Source: Winogradskyella marincola
GTDB lineage: Bacteria; Bacteroidota; Bacteroidia; Flavobacteriales; Flavobacteriaceae
DNA length: 64,000 bases
Reading direction: 5' to 3'
Assembly: GCF_029624125.1 (NCBI RefSeq)
Contig: NZ_JARSBN010000002.1
Coordinates: 372,001-436,000, forward strand
Shown: one piece after another, positions 51,074-61,076 of the stretch
How positions within the stretch are numbered: the first letter of the stretch is position 1
How the letters are laid out: the number at the start of each line of letters is the position of its first letter
The notes under the pieces: model-generated
Told to the model about the DNA's origin: nothing
The model's database searches: none
The model's input: the letters and a program-made list of their open reading frames with translations, nothing else
Program-made: the position numbers and the translations under genes

Positions 51074-51934
51074 TTAATTAAATATTTCTTTACAAGTATA
51101 AATTTCGTTAAGCCTTACACCTTTTTCGGTGTGTTTTACTGTTATAATTTCGTTATGAGCATCATGTTCTAAGAATAAGTAAAAATTCTCGTCTGCTGCC
51201 ATATTTAAAAACAGTTCTTTTTCGTCTAATGTTAATAAAGGTCTTGTATCATAACCCATAACAAAAGGTAATGGCAAATGACCTGCCGTTGGTAGTAAAT
51301 CTGCCATAAAACAAATGGTTTTTCCTTTGTAGTTTATCATAGGAATCATTTGTTTTTCTGTATGTCCATCTGCAAAGAAAATGTCGAATCCTAGTGCAGA
51401 TTTTTTTAAAATTTTATCTTCTGGTAGTGCAGTAAACTTTAATTGTTCAGATTCTTCCATAGGAAGAATATTTTCTTTTAAAAATGAAGCTTTTTCTCTT
51501 CTGTTAGGTTGTGTTGCCCATTTCCAATGGTTAGAGTTGCTCCAAAAATGAGCATTTTTGAAAGCTGGTTTATAGCCTGTACGGTCTTTATTCCATTGTA
51601 TACTTCCACCACAATGATCAAAATGCAGATGTGTCATAAAAACATCTGTAATATCATCTCTATGAAAACCATGTTTAGCTAATGATTTATCTAAAGTGTC
51701 ATCTCCCCAAAGAAAATAGTAACCATAAAACTTATCACTTTGTTTGTTTCCCATTCCTGTATCAATTAATATCAATCGATCTCCATCTTCAATTAACAAA
51801 CAACGTGCCGCAATATCTATCATATTGTTAGTATCTGCAGGATTAGTGCGTTGCCACAAAGATTTGGGTACTACACCAAACATAGCACCACCATCTAATT
51901 TAAAGTTACCAGCGTTTATAGGATATAATTTCAT
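51074..51934 (-). CDS. MBL fold metallo-hydrolase
   Basis: 286 residues from the ATG at 51934. A TTG start at 51952 would only add six residues. The metallo-beta-lactamase signature MTHLHFDHCGG (about 103-113) gives HxHxDH; other ligands appear as DGHTEKQM and CFMADLLP and the C-terminal EHD. AMFGVVPKSLWQR near the start is typical of quorum-quenching-lactonase-like or glyoxalase II-like MBL proteins, but the substrate is not determinable. It is in line with the S8 peptidase. Confidence 0.9.
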   Translation of the reverse strand: MKLYPINAGNFKLDGGAMFGVVPKSLWQRTNPADTNNMIDIAARCLLIEDGDRLILIDTGMGNKQSDKFYGYYFLWGDDTLDKSLAKHGFHRDDITDVFMTHLHFDHCGGSIQWNKDRTGYKPAFKNAHFWSNSNHWKWATQPNRREKASFLKENILPMEESEQLKFTALPEDKILKKSALGFDIFFADGHTEKQMIPMINYKGKTICFMADLLPTAGHLPLPFVMGYDTRPLLTLDEKELFLNMAADENFYLFLEHDAHNEIITVKHTEKGVRLNEIYTCKEIFN

Positions 51935-51969
51935 AATCCCGCAATTTACCAAATTAGCTTGTAAAAGAG

Positions 51970-52021
51970 AATAGCCTTTAGAATTTATTAGGATTTTTAC
52001 GATTATAAAAAAAAGGCTATT
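51970..52021. promoter_or_regulatory. 10-bp inverted repeat in the divergent MBL / antiporter promoter region
   Basis: AATAGCCTTT (51970-51979) and AAAGGCTATT (52012-52021) are perfect inverted copies separated by 32 bases. No gene ends here, so it is not a terminator. Its right arm overlaps a near-match -7 box TATTTTCG (52018-52025) of the antiporter gene, so an operator is possible. Confidence 0.4.
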
Positions 52022-52047
52022 TTCGAAATGATTTTAAAAACAAGATT

Positions 52048-53880
52048 ATGGTTGAATTAGCGGGTATAATTATTCTAGGAATATTAGCACAATGGGTTGC
52101 TTGGAAATTTAAGATTCCTGCTATTTTACCATTAATACTCATAGGTCTTTTAGTAGGTCCAATTGCTGCCGAATTCATTAATGCAGATGGTACAAAATGG
52201 ATAGAACCAATTTGGAATGAAGAACATAAGAAAGGTTTATTTCCTGGAGAAGGATTGTTTTATTTTGTGTCTTTAGCGATTAGTATTATTCTTTTTGAAG
52301 GAGGTTTAACTTTAAAACGAAGCGAAATACGAAACGTCGGACCTGTTATTACGAAGCTAATTACAGTTGGTGCTGCCGTTACTTTTTTTGGTGCTGCGGT
52401 TTTGGCACATTATTTATTTGGTCTTAGTTGGGACTTATGTTTTCTGTTTTCGGGATTAATAATTGTTACAGGACCAACGGTAATAACACCAATTCTTAGA
52501 AATATACCATTAAAACGCGATGTATCTACTGTTTTAAAATGGGAAGGAATATTAATTGATCCAATAGGAGCTTTAATTGCGGTATTGGTTTTTGAATTTA
52601 TTTCTGTAGAAGGAGAAGTTGGGTTTACAAAAACAGCTTTAATAGAGTTTGGTAAAATTATTTTATTTGGTACAACATTCGGTTTCACATTTGCCCATGC
52701 CTTAGTATTTGCTGTTAACAAAAAGTTTATTCCGCATTATCTTCTTAATGTAGTGTCTTTATCAGTAGTGCTTTTGGTTTTTATTGAATCTGAAATTTTT
52801 GCTCATGAATCTGGATTATTAGCTGTTGTGGTGATGGGTATGGTTATTGGTAATAGTAAACTAGATAATATTAAAGAGCTGCTTTACTTTAAAGAATCTC
52901 TGAGCGTATTATTAATTTCTATTCTCTTCATTCTTTTAGCTGCAAATATTAATTATCAAGATTTAATGCTGTTATATAGATGGGAAACCTTAGCATTATT
53001 TTTGTCAGTAGCTTTTGTTATAAGACCAATAGCTGTTTTTATAAGTGCACAAGGCTCTACACTTAGAACTAACGAAAAAATGTTTATTAGTTGGGTAGGA
53101 CCACGTGGTATTGTTGCAGCAGGTATAGCATCACTTTTTGGAAGCAAACTAAGAGCAGGGGGTGTAGAAGGTGCAGAATATATTACTCCTCTGGTATTTA
53201 TGATTGTACTAGGTACTGTGTTACTTAATGCAACCACAGCACGTTTATTTGCAAGAATTTCTGGAGTATTCTTATCTAAATCTGAAGGTATTTTAATTAT
53301 AGGTGCATCAAGAGTTTCTCGTCTTGTGGCTCAATATTTAATAGATAATGGAAGACATGTGGTTTTGGTAGATAGCAACCAAAACAACGTTAGTGAAGCT
53401 GAAAAGATGGGTATAGAGGCACATACAGAGAACATTTACTCTGAGACTTTAAAAGATAATGTAGAGTTTAATGATATAGGTTATCTTTTAGCTTTAACCG
53501 GAAATGCAGATATTAACCGCTATGCTGTTGAAAAATTTGGAGCACAATTTGGCGAAAATGGATCTTTTAGATTAGCATCTAAAGCCGAATTAGAAAATAG
53601 CTCTATATCACCAGAAGATGGCGTGTTTACACTATCTGATGACTTTAATAATTTAATGGAAGTTACAGAAGAGTATCCAGAAATTCATGAAGTAGCTGTA
53701 AAAGATATAGACTCTTATCACGGTGTCCTAGAACGTATTAAATCAGATAAAGATCAAATACCACTATTTCTAAAAACAAGTAAAGGAGAAATACATATTA
53801 TTCCTTCTTTAGATGAAGATGTAGAAAAGGAAATTGACACAAAAAGTCAATTAGTATATCTTGGTAAAGTTCTTGCTTAA
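52048..53880 (+). CDS. Cation:proton antiporter (CPA/NhaP type) with C-terminal TrkA-N domain
   Basis: 610 residues. About 12 membrane helices over residues 1-390, with family blocks LPLILIGLLVGPIAAEF, SIILFEGGLTL, GLIIVTGPTVITPILR and LKWEGILIDPIGALIAV (putative ion-binding Asp). A cytoplasmic Rossmann nucleotide-binding (TrkA-N/RCK) domain follows at about 405-530 (GILIIGASRVSRLVAQYLID, VVLVDSNQNNV). Exchanges Na+ or K+ for H+ for pH and salt homeostasis. It is divergent from the MBL gene, with an inverted repeat between. Confidence 0.92.
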   Translation: MVELAGIIILGILAQWVAWKFKIPAILPLILIGLLVGPIAAEFINADGTKWIEPIWNEEHKKGLFPGEGLFYFVSLAISIILFEGGLTLKRSEIRNVGPVITKLITVGAAVTFFGAAVLAHYLFGLSWDLCFLFSGLIIVTGPTVITPILRNIPLKRDVSTVLKWEGILIDPIGALIAVLVFEFISVEGEVGFTKTALIEFGKIILFGTTFGFTFAHALVFAVNKKFIPHYLLNVVSLSVVLLVFIESEIFAHESGLLAVVVMGMVIGNSKLDNIKELLYFKESLSVLLISILFILLAANINYQDLMLLYRWETLALFLSVAFVIRPIAVFISAQGSTLRTNEKMFISWVGPRGIVAAGIASLFGSKLRAGGVEGAEYITPLVFMIVLGTVLLNATTARLFARISGVFLSKSEGILIIGASRVSRLVAQYLIDNGRHVVLVDSNQNNVSEAEKMGIEAHTENIYSETLKDNVEFNDIGYLLALTGNADINRYAVEKFGAQFGENGSFRLASKAELENSSISPEDGVFTLSDDFNNLMEVTEEYPEIHEVAVKDIDSYHGVLERIKSDKDQIPLFLKTSKGEIHIIPSLDEDVEKEIDTKSQLVYLGKVLA

Positions 53881-53889
53881 TGTTTCAAT

Positions 53890-53945
53890 AAAAAAATAGC
53901 TCTAGAATTCCTTTTTAAGTAGAATTTTAGAGCTAATTATTTTGT
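53890..53945. terminator. Bidirectional terminator between the antiporter gene and lepA
   Basis: 14-bp imperfect inverted repeat TAGCTCTAGAATTC / GAATTTTAGAGCTA (53897-53910, 53922-53935), A-rich on the left and T-rich on the right, between convergent genes. Confidence 0.75.
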
Positions 53946-53957
53946 TTCAAAGGTTGA

Positions 53958-55754
53958 TTAATCATTCAACTTCAACACTGCCATAAACGCTTGCTGAGGG
54001 ATCTCTACGTTACCTACTTGTCGCATACGCTTTTTACCTTTTTTCTGCTTTTCAAGAAGTTTACGCTTACGCGAAATATCACCACCATAACATTTTGCGG
54101 TAACGTCTTTACGAAGCGCTTTAATAGTTTCTCTGGCAATAATTTTTGCTCCAATAGCAGCTTGCACAGGAATATCGAATTGTTGTCTTGGTATTAATTC
54201 CTTCAACTTTTCGGTCATCTTTTTACCGATTGTATAAGCATTATCGGTATGCACTAAAGCAGAGAGCGCATCAACAGTTTGAGCATTTAATAAGATATCT
54301 ACTCGCACTAACTTAGAAGCACGCATACCAATTGGAGAATAATCAAAAGACGCATAACCTTTAGAAACGGTTTTAAGTCGATCGTAAAAATCGAATACAA
54401 TTTCTGCTAAAGGCATATCAAAACTCAATTCAACACGCTCAGTCGTTAAATAGGTTTGATTTGTTATCTGTCCACGTTTTTCTATACATAGACTCATTAC
54501 AGGACCAACAAAATCGGCCTTGGTAATAATAGTTGCTTTTATAAAAGGTTCTTCAACACGGTTTAAGGTTGAAGGTTCTGGTAAATCTGAAGGATTGTTT
54601 ACAATAACAATATCATCAGGATTTTTATTGGTAAAGGCATGGTAACTTACGTTTGGTACTGTAGTAATTACCGTCATATCAAACTCACGCTCCAAACGCT
54701 CTTGGATAATCTCTAAGTGAAGCATACCAAGGAAACCACAACGGAAACCAAAACCTAAAGCAGCAGAACTTTCTGGAGCAAATACCAAGGAAGCATCATT
54801 AAGCTGAAGTTTTTCCATTGAAGCTCTAAGTTCTTCATAATCTTCTGTGTCTACTGGGTAAATACCTGCAAATACCATTGGTTTTACATCCTCAAATCCA
54901 GAAATGGCGTTTTTAGTTGGTTCTTTAGCATCTGTAATTGTATCACCAACTTTAACCTCGCGAGCATCTTTAATACCTGTTATTAGGTAACCAACATCAC
55001 CCGCTTTAATCTCTTGTTTTTTTACCTGAGTAAGTTTTAGAGTTCCAACTTCGTCAGCAAAATAGGTTTTTCCTGTGGCAATAAACTTGATGTTTTGGCC
55101 TTTTTTAATAGATCCATTTATAACTCTAAAATAGGTTTCTACACCTCTAAAAGGGTTGTAAACCGAATCAAAAATAAGTGCTTGTAAAGGCTCTTCAGGA
55201 TTACCTTGAGGAGCAGGAATACGCTCTATAATTGCAGATAAAATGTCTTCTACACCAAGGCCTGTTTTTCCACTTGCAGGAATAACTTCAGAAGGGTCGC
55301 AACCTAGTAAATCTACAATATCATCGGTTACTTCTTCAGGATTTGCACTAGGTAAATCTATTTTATTTAGAACAGGAATTATTTCTAAATCGTTTTCTAA
55401 GGCTAAATATAAGTTTGAAATAGTTTGGGCTTGTATACTTTGTGCAGCATCTACAATAAGAAGCGCACCTTCGCATGCAGCAATAGAACGCGATACTTCA
55501 TACGAAAAATCTACGTGACCAGGAGTATCAATAAGATTAAGAATATATTGTTCGCCTTTATAAGTATATTCCATTTGAATAGCGTGAGACTTTATGGTAA
55601 TACCACGCTCGCGCTCCAAATCCATGTTATCCAATAACTGATCTTGTTTTTCTCTATCCGTTACAGAACCTGTAAAATCTAGTAAGCGATCAGCTAGTGT
55701 ACTCTTTCCGTGGTCTATATGTGCAATGATGCAAAAATTGCGAATATTCTTCAT
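53958..55754 (-). CDS. lepA: elongation factor 4 (LepA)
   Basis: Ribosome-associated translational GTPase that acts in back-translocation and 30S biogenesis. 598 residues, full length. G1 [14 protein letters not shown] is at residues 10-23, then [11 protein letters not shown], the DTPGHVDF G3 and NKIDLP G4 blocks, and the LepA-specific C-terminal end with the [20 protein letters not shown] tail. The GTPase domain and the C-terminal domain are intact. It has a promoter box 31 bases before the ATG and is divergent from the TonB receptor. Confidence 0.97.
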   Translation of the reverse strand: MKNIRNFCIIAHIDHGKSTLADRLLDFTGSVTDREKQDQLLDNMDLERERGITIKSHAIQMEYTYKGEQYILNLIDTPGHVDFSYEVSRSIAACEGALLIVDAAQSIQAQTISNLYLALENDLEIIPVLNKIDLPSANPEEVTDDIVDLLGCDPSEVIPASGKTGLGVEDILSAIIERIPAPQGNPEEPLQALIFDSVYNPFRGVETYFRVINGSIKKGQNIKFIATGKTYFADEVGTLKLTQVKKQEIKAGDVGYLITGIKDAREVKVGDTITDAKEPTKNAISGFEDVKPMVFAGIYPVDTEDYEELRASMEKLQLNDASLVFAPESSAALGFGFRCGFLGMLHLEIIQERLEREFDMTVITTVPNVSYHAFTNKNPDDIVIVNNPSDLPEPSTLNRVEEPFIKATIITKADFVGPVMSLCIEKRGQITNQTYLTTERVELSFDMPLAEIVFDFYDRLKTVSKGYASFDYSPIGMRASKLVRVDILLNAQTVDALSALVHTDNAYTIGKKMTEKLKELIPRQQFDIPVQAAIGAKIIARETIKALRKDVTAKCYGGDISRKRKLLEKQKKGKKRMRQVGNVEIPQQAFMAVLKLND

Positions 55755-55784
55755 TTCTCTTATTCTAAGGCGACATTAAGTCTG

Positions 55785-55817
55785 CAAATATAATCCATTT
55801 CTTAAGCTTTGTAACAA
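55785..55817 (-). promoter_or_regulatory. lepA promoter, TTG-N22-TATATTTG
   Basis: TTG (55815-55817, minus strand), 22 bases, TATATTTG (55785-55792). Spacing slightly longer than the N20 of pgk and gltX, so support is good but not perfect. Confidence 0.6.
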
Positions 55818-55834
55818 CAAAAAAGAACAATTAA

Positions 55835-55851
55835 ACGTAGTTGAACTACGT
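55835..55851. promoter_or_regulatory. 17-bp perfect palindrome in the lepA / TonB receptor spacer
   Basis: ACGTAGTTGAACTACGT, 8-bp arms around a single G. One side continues as TAAAAACCAT, giving a 15-bp match to 28918-28932 upstream of alkB. It looks like a dimeric regulator's operator for the receptor gene. Confidence 0.5.
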
Positions 55852-55908
55852 AAAAACCATATTATAAAGTAAAAAACAATGTTTATATTGCAGTTACAAA
55901 ACTAACTA

Positions 55909-58314
55909 ATGATTATTTACCTACGTTCTCTTTTTTGTACATTTCTATTTGCGATTTCATTAAGTACCTCTGCTCAGGATTTTTCTATATCAGGCAAGGT
56001 TGTTGATGTTAACAATGACGCAATAGAATTAGCTAATATCATTCTTTTTCAAGGTGAAGAAAAAGAATTTTTAATTGGCACATCTACAGATGATAAAGGC
56101 TTTTTTAATCTAGATAACCTAGAAGAAGGTACTTATTATCTTAAAGTAAGTTTTATCGGTTTAGAAGAATTTGAACAAAAAGTTGTTCTAACAGGAAATT
56201 TAGATTTTAAATCTATAATTCTTAAAGAAATACCTGAAAATCTAGACGAAGTTACCATCGTAGCAAAAAAACCTACAATCACCAGAAAACCAGATCGTCT
56301 TGTTTTTAATGTTGAAAATACAGCTCTTACAGAAGGCTCTACGCTTGGTGTTCTTAGAAACACACCTGGGATTATTGTTAGCGATGGAGGCATAAATATA
56401 AAAAGTGCACCAGCAGCTATTTACATTAACAATAAGAGAGTTCAACTAACTTCGGATGAGTTAATGCAATTGTTAGAAAGTGCTCCAGCAAACAGTATAA
56501 AATCTGTTGAGGTTATAACCAATCCTCCTGCTAGTTATGATGCAGATAGCGGATCAGTTATTAATATCATAATGACCAAAAACTTAGTTACAGGTTATAG
56601 AGGAAGTGTACAAACAAACTATACCCAAGGTGTGTTTCCTAGATATAATGCAGGTACAAGTCATTATTTTAAAAATGATAAAATTAATGTTAACGTTAAC
56701 TATAGTTACACCAATCAAAAGATCAATAGAGACCAAGATGATCGTGTAAATTATCTAGATATGTCTAATGAAATAGATGAGATTTGGAACTCTAATGTTA
56801 ACAGAAATACATGGACAGAAACTCACAATCTTAATCTTAATCTAGATTATTTTATAGATGAAAGAAATACTTTAAGTCTTACAAGTACAGGATTGTATAC
56901 TCCATATTTTAAATACAAAATTGATAACAACACCAATATTTTTGATGCTGATAATAATTTTTTATCAAGCTTTACGGCAGACAACTTATCTAGAGATAAT
57001 AAATTTAATATTGGGACAGACTTTGTTTACAAACACGATTTTAAAAACGCATCTAGTTTAACCTTTAATGCGCATCACACGGCTTATGATTATGAGCGAG
57101 ATCAAAAAGTTTTTCAGGATGAGCCTATAGATGCTAACGACTCTCAGTTCAAAACAATTGCTAATCAAGATACTCAGATTTTAACAGGTAAATTAGATTA
57201 TATCTTACCACTTAAAAACTCATCGAGTTTTAGTGCTGGTCTAAAATTTTCTAACGTTAATACAGATAGTGATATTTCTCGTTTTGATATTATTAATGGG
57301 GAAGAGGTCCTAAATTCTAATAATACAGATGCTTTTGTTTACGATGAAAATGTGTTTGCGGCATATTCTAACTTCAGCAAATCTTGGGATAAATGGGAAG
57401 TTAATTTTGGATTAAGAGTAGAGCAAACAAATATTGAAGGCAAATCTATATCCTTAAACGAAACCAATAAACAAGATTACTTTAATTGGTTTCCTAATGC
57501 TAGTGTAACGCATAACGTTTCTGATAATATGAGTGCTTATGCAAACTATAAAAGAAGCATTACTAGACCAAGTTATACAAACCTTAATCCGTTTACATTT
57601 TTCTTAAATGAAAACACATTAGTTCTTGGTAATCCTAATCTTATACCTACATATAGAGATCATTATGTAATAGGAACCAATTTTTTAGAACATTTTACCG
57701 TTGAAGCTTATTACATGAATTATGATGGTAACATTGCAGAACTACCAAGGCAGAATAACGAAACCAATATAATCTCTTACACACCAACTAATTTAGATAA
57801 GAAAACAGAATACGGATTTGATTTTTCGTTTGATTATTATCCAACAAACATCTGGAATTTATACTTTGTAACATCGTTTTATAACATTACTGAAGAGTCT
57901 AATTTTGGTGAAGGTTTTGTAAAACAAGACCAATGGTCTAATTATAGTTCAATTAATAATAACATTTCTTTGTTACATGATAGAAGTCTAAATATTAATT
58001 TAGCTGTTTATTGGATTGGGAAGAACTTACAACAATTTCAGGTTATAGAAGACAGATTAGCCTCAGAGCTTAGCGTGTCTAAATCTATTCTAAAACGAAA
58101 AGGAAATATTTCCTTATCTATTTCAGACCTGTTTAACGATCAGGACTTTTATAGTAGCACACGATATCTAAACCAATCCAGCAAAACTTTTATTGATTTA
58201 GATAATAGACTTATAAAACTTGGATTTAGTTATAAATTTGGAAACACCAAACTTAACACCAACGAACGTTCAACCTCAGAAGAAGGTAGAGATAGGTTAA
58301 AAGATTTAAATTAA
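55909..58314 (+). CDS. TonB-dependent outer-membrane receptor-like protein (OMP_b-brl_3 type)
   Basis: 801 residues. Signal peptide ends about residue 22 (LSTSAQ), then a carboxypeptidase-like beta domain (about 25-105, FSISGKVVDVNNDAIELANIIL), a plug-like part (about 130-225, LRNTPGIIVSDGGINIKS, SIKSVEVITNPPASYDADSG) and a beta barrel ending KLGFSYKFG with a short tail. This Bacteroidota receptor class often lacks a known ligand. Its start is the ATG at 55909; a 17-bp palindrome lies about 60 bases upstream. It has no DUF4249 or SusD partner next to it. Confidence 0.9.
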   Translation: MIIYLRSLFCTFLFAISLSTSAQDFSISGKVVDVNNDAIELANIILFQGEEKEFLIGTSTDDKGFFNLDNLEEGTYYLKVSFIGLEEFEQKVVLTGNLDFKSIILKEIPENLDEVTIVAKKPTITRKPDRLVFNVENTALTEGSTLGVLRNTPGIIVSDGGINIKSAPAAIYINNKRVQLTSDELMQLLESAPANSIKSVEVITNPPASYDADSGSVINIIMTKNLVTGYRGSVQTNYTQGVFPRYNAGTSHYFKNDKINVNVNYSYTNQKINRDQDDRVNYLDMSNEIDEIWNSNVNRNTWTETHNLNLNLDYFIDERNTLSLTSTGLYTPYFKYKIDNNTNIFDADNNFLSSFTADNLSRDNKFNIGTDFVYKHDFKNASSLTFNAHHTAYDYERDQKVFQDEPIDANDSQFKTIANQDTQILTGKLDYILPLKNSSSFSAGLKFSNVNTDSDISRFDIINGEEVLNSNNTDAFVYDENVFAAYSNFSKSWDKWEVNFGLRVEQTNIEGKSISLNETNKQDYFNWFPNASVTHNVSDNMSAYANYKRSITRPSYTNLNPFTFFLNENTLVLGNPNLIPTYRDHYVIGTNFLEHFTVEAYYMNYDGNIAELPRQNNETNIISYTPTNLDKKTEYGFDFSFDYYPTNIWNLYFVTSFYNITEESNFGEGFVKQDQWSNYSSINNNISLLHDRSLNINLAVYWIGKNLQQFQVIEDRLASELSVSKSILKRKGNISLSISDLFNDQDFYSSTRYLNQSSKTFIDLDNRLIKLGFSYKFGNTKLNTNERSTSEEGRDRLKDLN

Positions 58315-58344
58315 ATACACACAACGATTTATTATAAATTAAGA

Positions 58345-58390
58345 AGTGCATCTCATCTTACGGAGCAAATTTTTAAGAGATACTTGCACT
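58345..58390. repeat. Imperfect inverted repeat after the TonB receptor gene
   Basis: AGTGCA-TCTC (58345-58354) pairs with GAGA-TACT-TGCACT (58377-58390) with a bulge. It has no T-tract, so a weak terminator or mRNA-end structure is the most one can say. Confidence 0.3.
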
Positions 58391-58463
58391 ACTCAAGTAA
58401 TGCGTTATAAAGCTTAACTTATACAGGCTTTTTAATATATGCGTTAAGTATGTGAAAAAGATG

Positions 58464-58471
58464 TAATTTTG
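58464..58471 (+). promoter_or_regulatory. Putative -7 box TAATTTTG of dusB
   Basis: TAnnTTTG match 16 bases before the dusB GTG. No clear -33 TTG. Confidence 0.5.
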
Positions 58472-58487
58472 CCCTAAAAATTTACAA

Positions 58488-59480
58488 GTGGTAAAAATAG
58501 GCGATATAGAGTTAGGTGAGTTTCCGTTGTTGTTAGCACCAATGGAAGATGTGAGTGATCCTCCATTTAGAGCACTATGTAAAGAGCAAGGAGCAGACGT
58601 AGTATATACAGAGTTTGTATCTAGCGAAGGCCTTATCCGTAATGCCGCTAAGAGCGTTATGAAGCTAGATATCTATGAAAAAGAGCGTCCTGTTGGTATT
58701 CAGATTTTTGGTGCCAATATGGAAAGCATGTTGCAAACCATAGATATTGTAGAAAAATCTAATCCAGATATCATAGATATTAATTTTGGCTGTCCTGTAA
58801 AAAAGGTAGTTTCTAAAGGAGCAGGAGCAGGAATCCTTAAAGACATTTGTCTTATGGAGCAACTTACTGCCGAAATGGTAAAACGCACCAATTTGCCTGT
58901 TACTGTAAAAACCAGATTAGGATGGGACCACGACTCAATAAAAATTGTTGAAGTGGCAGAAAGACTACAAGATGTAGGTTGCAAAGCAATTGCAATTCAT
59001 GGTCGTACAAGAGCCCAAATGTATAAAGGTAACGCTGATTGGAAACCAATAGCTGAGGTTAAAAACAATCCAAGAATGCATATTCCTGTATTTGGAAATG
59101 GAGATGTTAATACTCCAGAACGTGCTGTAGAAATGCGAGATGAGTATGGCCTGGACGGAGCTATGATTGGTAGAGCAACTATTGGTAACCCTTGGTTTTT
59201 TAAGCAAGTAAAGCATTATTTTAAAACAGGAGAGCATTTAGGACCAATATCTATGCAAGAGCGAGTAGAAGCTGCTCGTCGTCATCTACAAATGTCTATA
59301 GATTGGAAAGGTGAAAAGCTAGGTGTTTTTGAAACACGAAGACATTATACCAACTATTTTAAAGGTATTCCAAACTTTAAGGAGTATCGTATGAAAATGG
59401 TAACAAGCGACGACTCTAAAGATGTTTTCGATACTTTTGATGAAGTATTAGAGAAATTTTCAGATTATCAGTTTATCTAA
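58488..59480 (+). CDS. dusB: tRNA dihydrouridine synthase DusB, GTG start
   Basis: FMN enzyme reducing uridine to dihydrouridine in tRNA. 330 residues. N-terminus MVKIGDIELGEFPLLLAPMEDVSDPPFRAL, then DINFGCPVKKVV with the catalytic-Cys block GCP, VTVKTRLGWD, IAIHGRTRAQMYKGNADW and FGNGDVNTPERA are all Dus marks. The start is a GTG at 58488 since no ATG lies near, and the residues that follow match the family N-terminus. The promoter box is 16 bases upstream. Convergent with the FtsX-type gene, which it overlaps by four bases. Confidence 0.94.
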   Translation: MVKIGDIELGEFPLLLAPMEDVSDPPFRALCKEQGADVVYTEFVSSEGLIRNAAKSVMKLDIYEKERPVGIQIFGANMESMLQTIDIVEKSNPDIIDINFGCPVKKVVSKGAGAGILKDICLMEQLTAEMVKRTNLPVTVKTRLGWDHDSIKIVEVAERLQDVGCKAIAIHGRTRAQMYKGNADWKPIAEVKNNPRMHIPVFGNGDVNTPERAVEMRDEYGLDGAMIGRATIGNPWFFKQVKHYFKTGEHLGPISMQERVEAARRHLQMSIDWKGEKLGVFETRRHYTNYFKGIPNFKEYRMKMVTSDDSKDVFDTFDEVLEKFSDYQFI

Positions 59481-60679
59481 GACTGTATTAGTTTTTTTGT
59501 TATTCTTTGCGAAGCAATACGAGATGCTACTATTCCTAAAGCAAAAATTGTAGCCAATACAATAAATACATTAAAGATATTTAAACCCACAGGATAGGCT
59601 AAATCTGGTGTTAGCATCACTAATCCAAAGCTTTGCTGCGCAAAGACAGCAATTAAGCCTATAACAACACCTATAATACCACTTATTACAGTCATAAGAC
59701 TGCCTTGCCAAAAGAAAATAGATTTTATTGTTTTTGGTTCTGTGCCTAAATTAAAAAGCGTGTTTAGAGATGTCTTTTTATCTAAAATCATCATTATAAT
59801 AGCACCAACAACATTAAAAAGGGCTATAATAATTACTAAGGTAAAAATGAGATAAATAGCTAAGTTTTCTGTGTTCAACATTTTGAACAAAGCTTCATTA
59901 AGTTGCTCTCTATTTTTAATATTAAATCTACCATTAAAAGAAGTGTTGATAGCTTTTCTAACATTATCTTCATCTGCATCAGCGCTAAGTCTTAATTCTA
60001 TTGCGCTAATTTTTTTGTCGTTATAATTTAGTAGTTGTTTCGCCAGGTTTATATCAGAAAACACATACTTATCGTTTAGTTCTTCATTTATATCAAACAA
60101 GCCAACATTGTTAACATATACAGCATTGTAAGCACTTTTTATAGAGCTTATTTGTCCTTTTCCTGGTTTTGGTACATATATAGATAAAGCTTTTCTAAAG
60201 TCTAAAATTCCGAAGGAAAGATTATGAGATATTCCCCATCCAGAAACAACCTCATTACTGTTTGGAGTAAACCAATATCCTTTGGTAACCATAGAGTCTA
60301 TATGAGTTACATTTAGAAAATTAGAGTCAACACCTTTAAGGGTTGCAAGCAGATTTTTGTTTTCAGATTTAATAATAATCCGTTCTTCTATCACTTCAGA
60401 AAAAGAAGCTATACCTTTTATTTTGTTTAATTTGTTTTTATCAGCATCAGTAAACTCAAAAGATTTTCCTTCAGCAGGAAGTATTTTTAAATCAGGATCA
60501 ACAAATGAAGAAAATTGAAGGCTATAGTTCTTTAATCCGGCAAAAACCGACAACACTATAAATAGTGCGGCAGCAGCAATAATAACACCTGCAGAAGCAA
60601 TTAGTGTCATAATATTTATAGCATTATTACTACTTTTAGAAAGCAGATAACGTTTAGCTATGTATAGCGAGAAATTCAC
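59477..60679 (-). CDS. FtsX-type ABC transporter permease (LolC/E-like), GTG start
   Basis: 400 residues. N-terminal membrane helix (about 25-50), large extracytoplasmic region (about 55-260), then three helices (about 270-300, 320-345, 365-390), the MacB/FtsX-LolCE plan. Conserved start MNFSLYIAKRYLLSKSSNNAINIMTLIASAGV is typical of Bacteroidota members. The start is a GTG placed directly after the rbfA TAA stop (no gap), so translation is coupled. No ATPase or LolA-like gene is adjacent, so the transported lipid or lipoprotein is unproven. Confidence 0.85.
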   Translation of the reverse strand: MNFSLYIAKRYLLSKSSNNAINIMTLIASAGVIIAAAALFIVLSVFAGLKNYSLQFSSFVDPDLKILPAEGKSFEFTDADKNKLNKIKGIASFSEVIEERIIIKSENKNLLATLKGVDSNFLNVTHIDSMVTKGYWFTPNSNEVVSGWGISHNLSFGILDFRKALSIYVPKPGKGQISSIKSAYNAVYVNNVGLFDINEELNDKYVFSDINLAKQLLNYNDKKISAIELRLSADADEDNVRKAINTSFNGRFNIKNREQLNEALFKMLNTENLAIYLIFTLVIIIALFNVVGAIIMMILDKKTSLNTLFNLGTEPKTIKSIFFWQGSLMTVISGIIGVVIGLIAVFAQQSFGLVMLTPDLAYPVGLNIFNVFIVLATIFALGIVASRIASQRITKKLIQS

Positions 60680-61072
60680 TTAAGATTTTTTGCGCTTGTC
60701 TAATAAATCGTTGTTTTCAAGCGGATTGTCTTTACCTTTAAGAGAACGTTCTATACCATCAATATATTCTAAGGAGTCATCAATAAAAAATTCTAGTTGA
60801 GGCATACGTCTAAGTTGATGGCGCGTTCGCTGAGACAATTCATGTCTAATAAGAGGAGTATTAGAGCGTATACCTTCTAAAAGCCCTTTAGCCTCTTTAT
60901 TAGGAAAAATACTAAGATAAACTTTGGCAATGGACAGGTCTACTGTAACACTTACTTTAGATACAGAAATAATTACACCTTTTAATCCACCAGAAGATGC
61001 TGCGCGTTGCAATACCTCTGCTAAATCTTGCTGTAAAATACCAGCTATTTTCTTTTGTCTATTACTTTCCAT
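60680..61072 (-). CDS. rbfA: 30S ribosome-binding factor A
   Basis: Assists maturation of the 16S rRNA 5' domain. 130 residues; the RbfA fold is seen as RQKKIAGILQQDLAEVLQR (N-terminal helix), VIISVSKVSVTVDLSIAKVYLSIF, and IRHELSQRTRHQLRRMPQLEFFIDDSLEYIDGIERSL, the classic C-terminal block. The ATG lies only four bases after a TACTTTTG promoter box, so a leaderless mRNA is possible. The stop abuts the GTG of the FtsX-type gene. Confidence 0.94.
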   Translation of the reverse strand: MESNRQKKIAGILQQDLAEVLQRAASSGGLKGVIISVSKVSVTVDLSIAKVYLSIFPNKEAKGLLEGIRSNTPLIRHELSQRTRHQLRRMPQLEFFIDDSLEYIDGIERSLKGKDNPLENNDLLDKRKKS

Positions 61073-61076
61073 AGTG

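Noticed and set aside
53881..53950. 8-base direct repeat TGTTTCAA on both sides of the terminator after the antiporter gene, as a target-site duplication
   Set aside because: There is no transposase or repeated end sequence; the enclosed hairpin is a sensible terminator between convergent genes, so chance is the simpler view.
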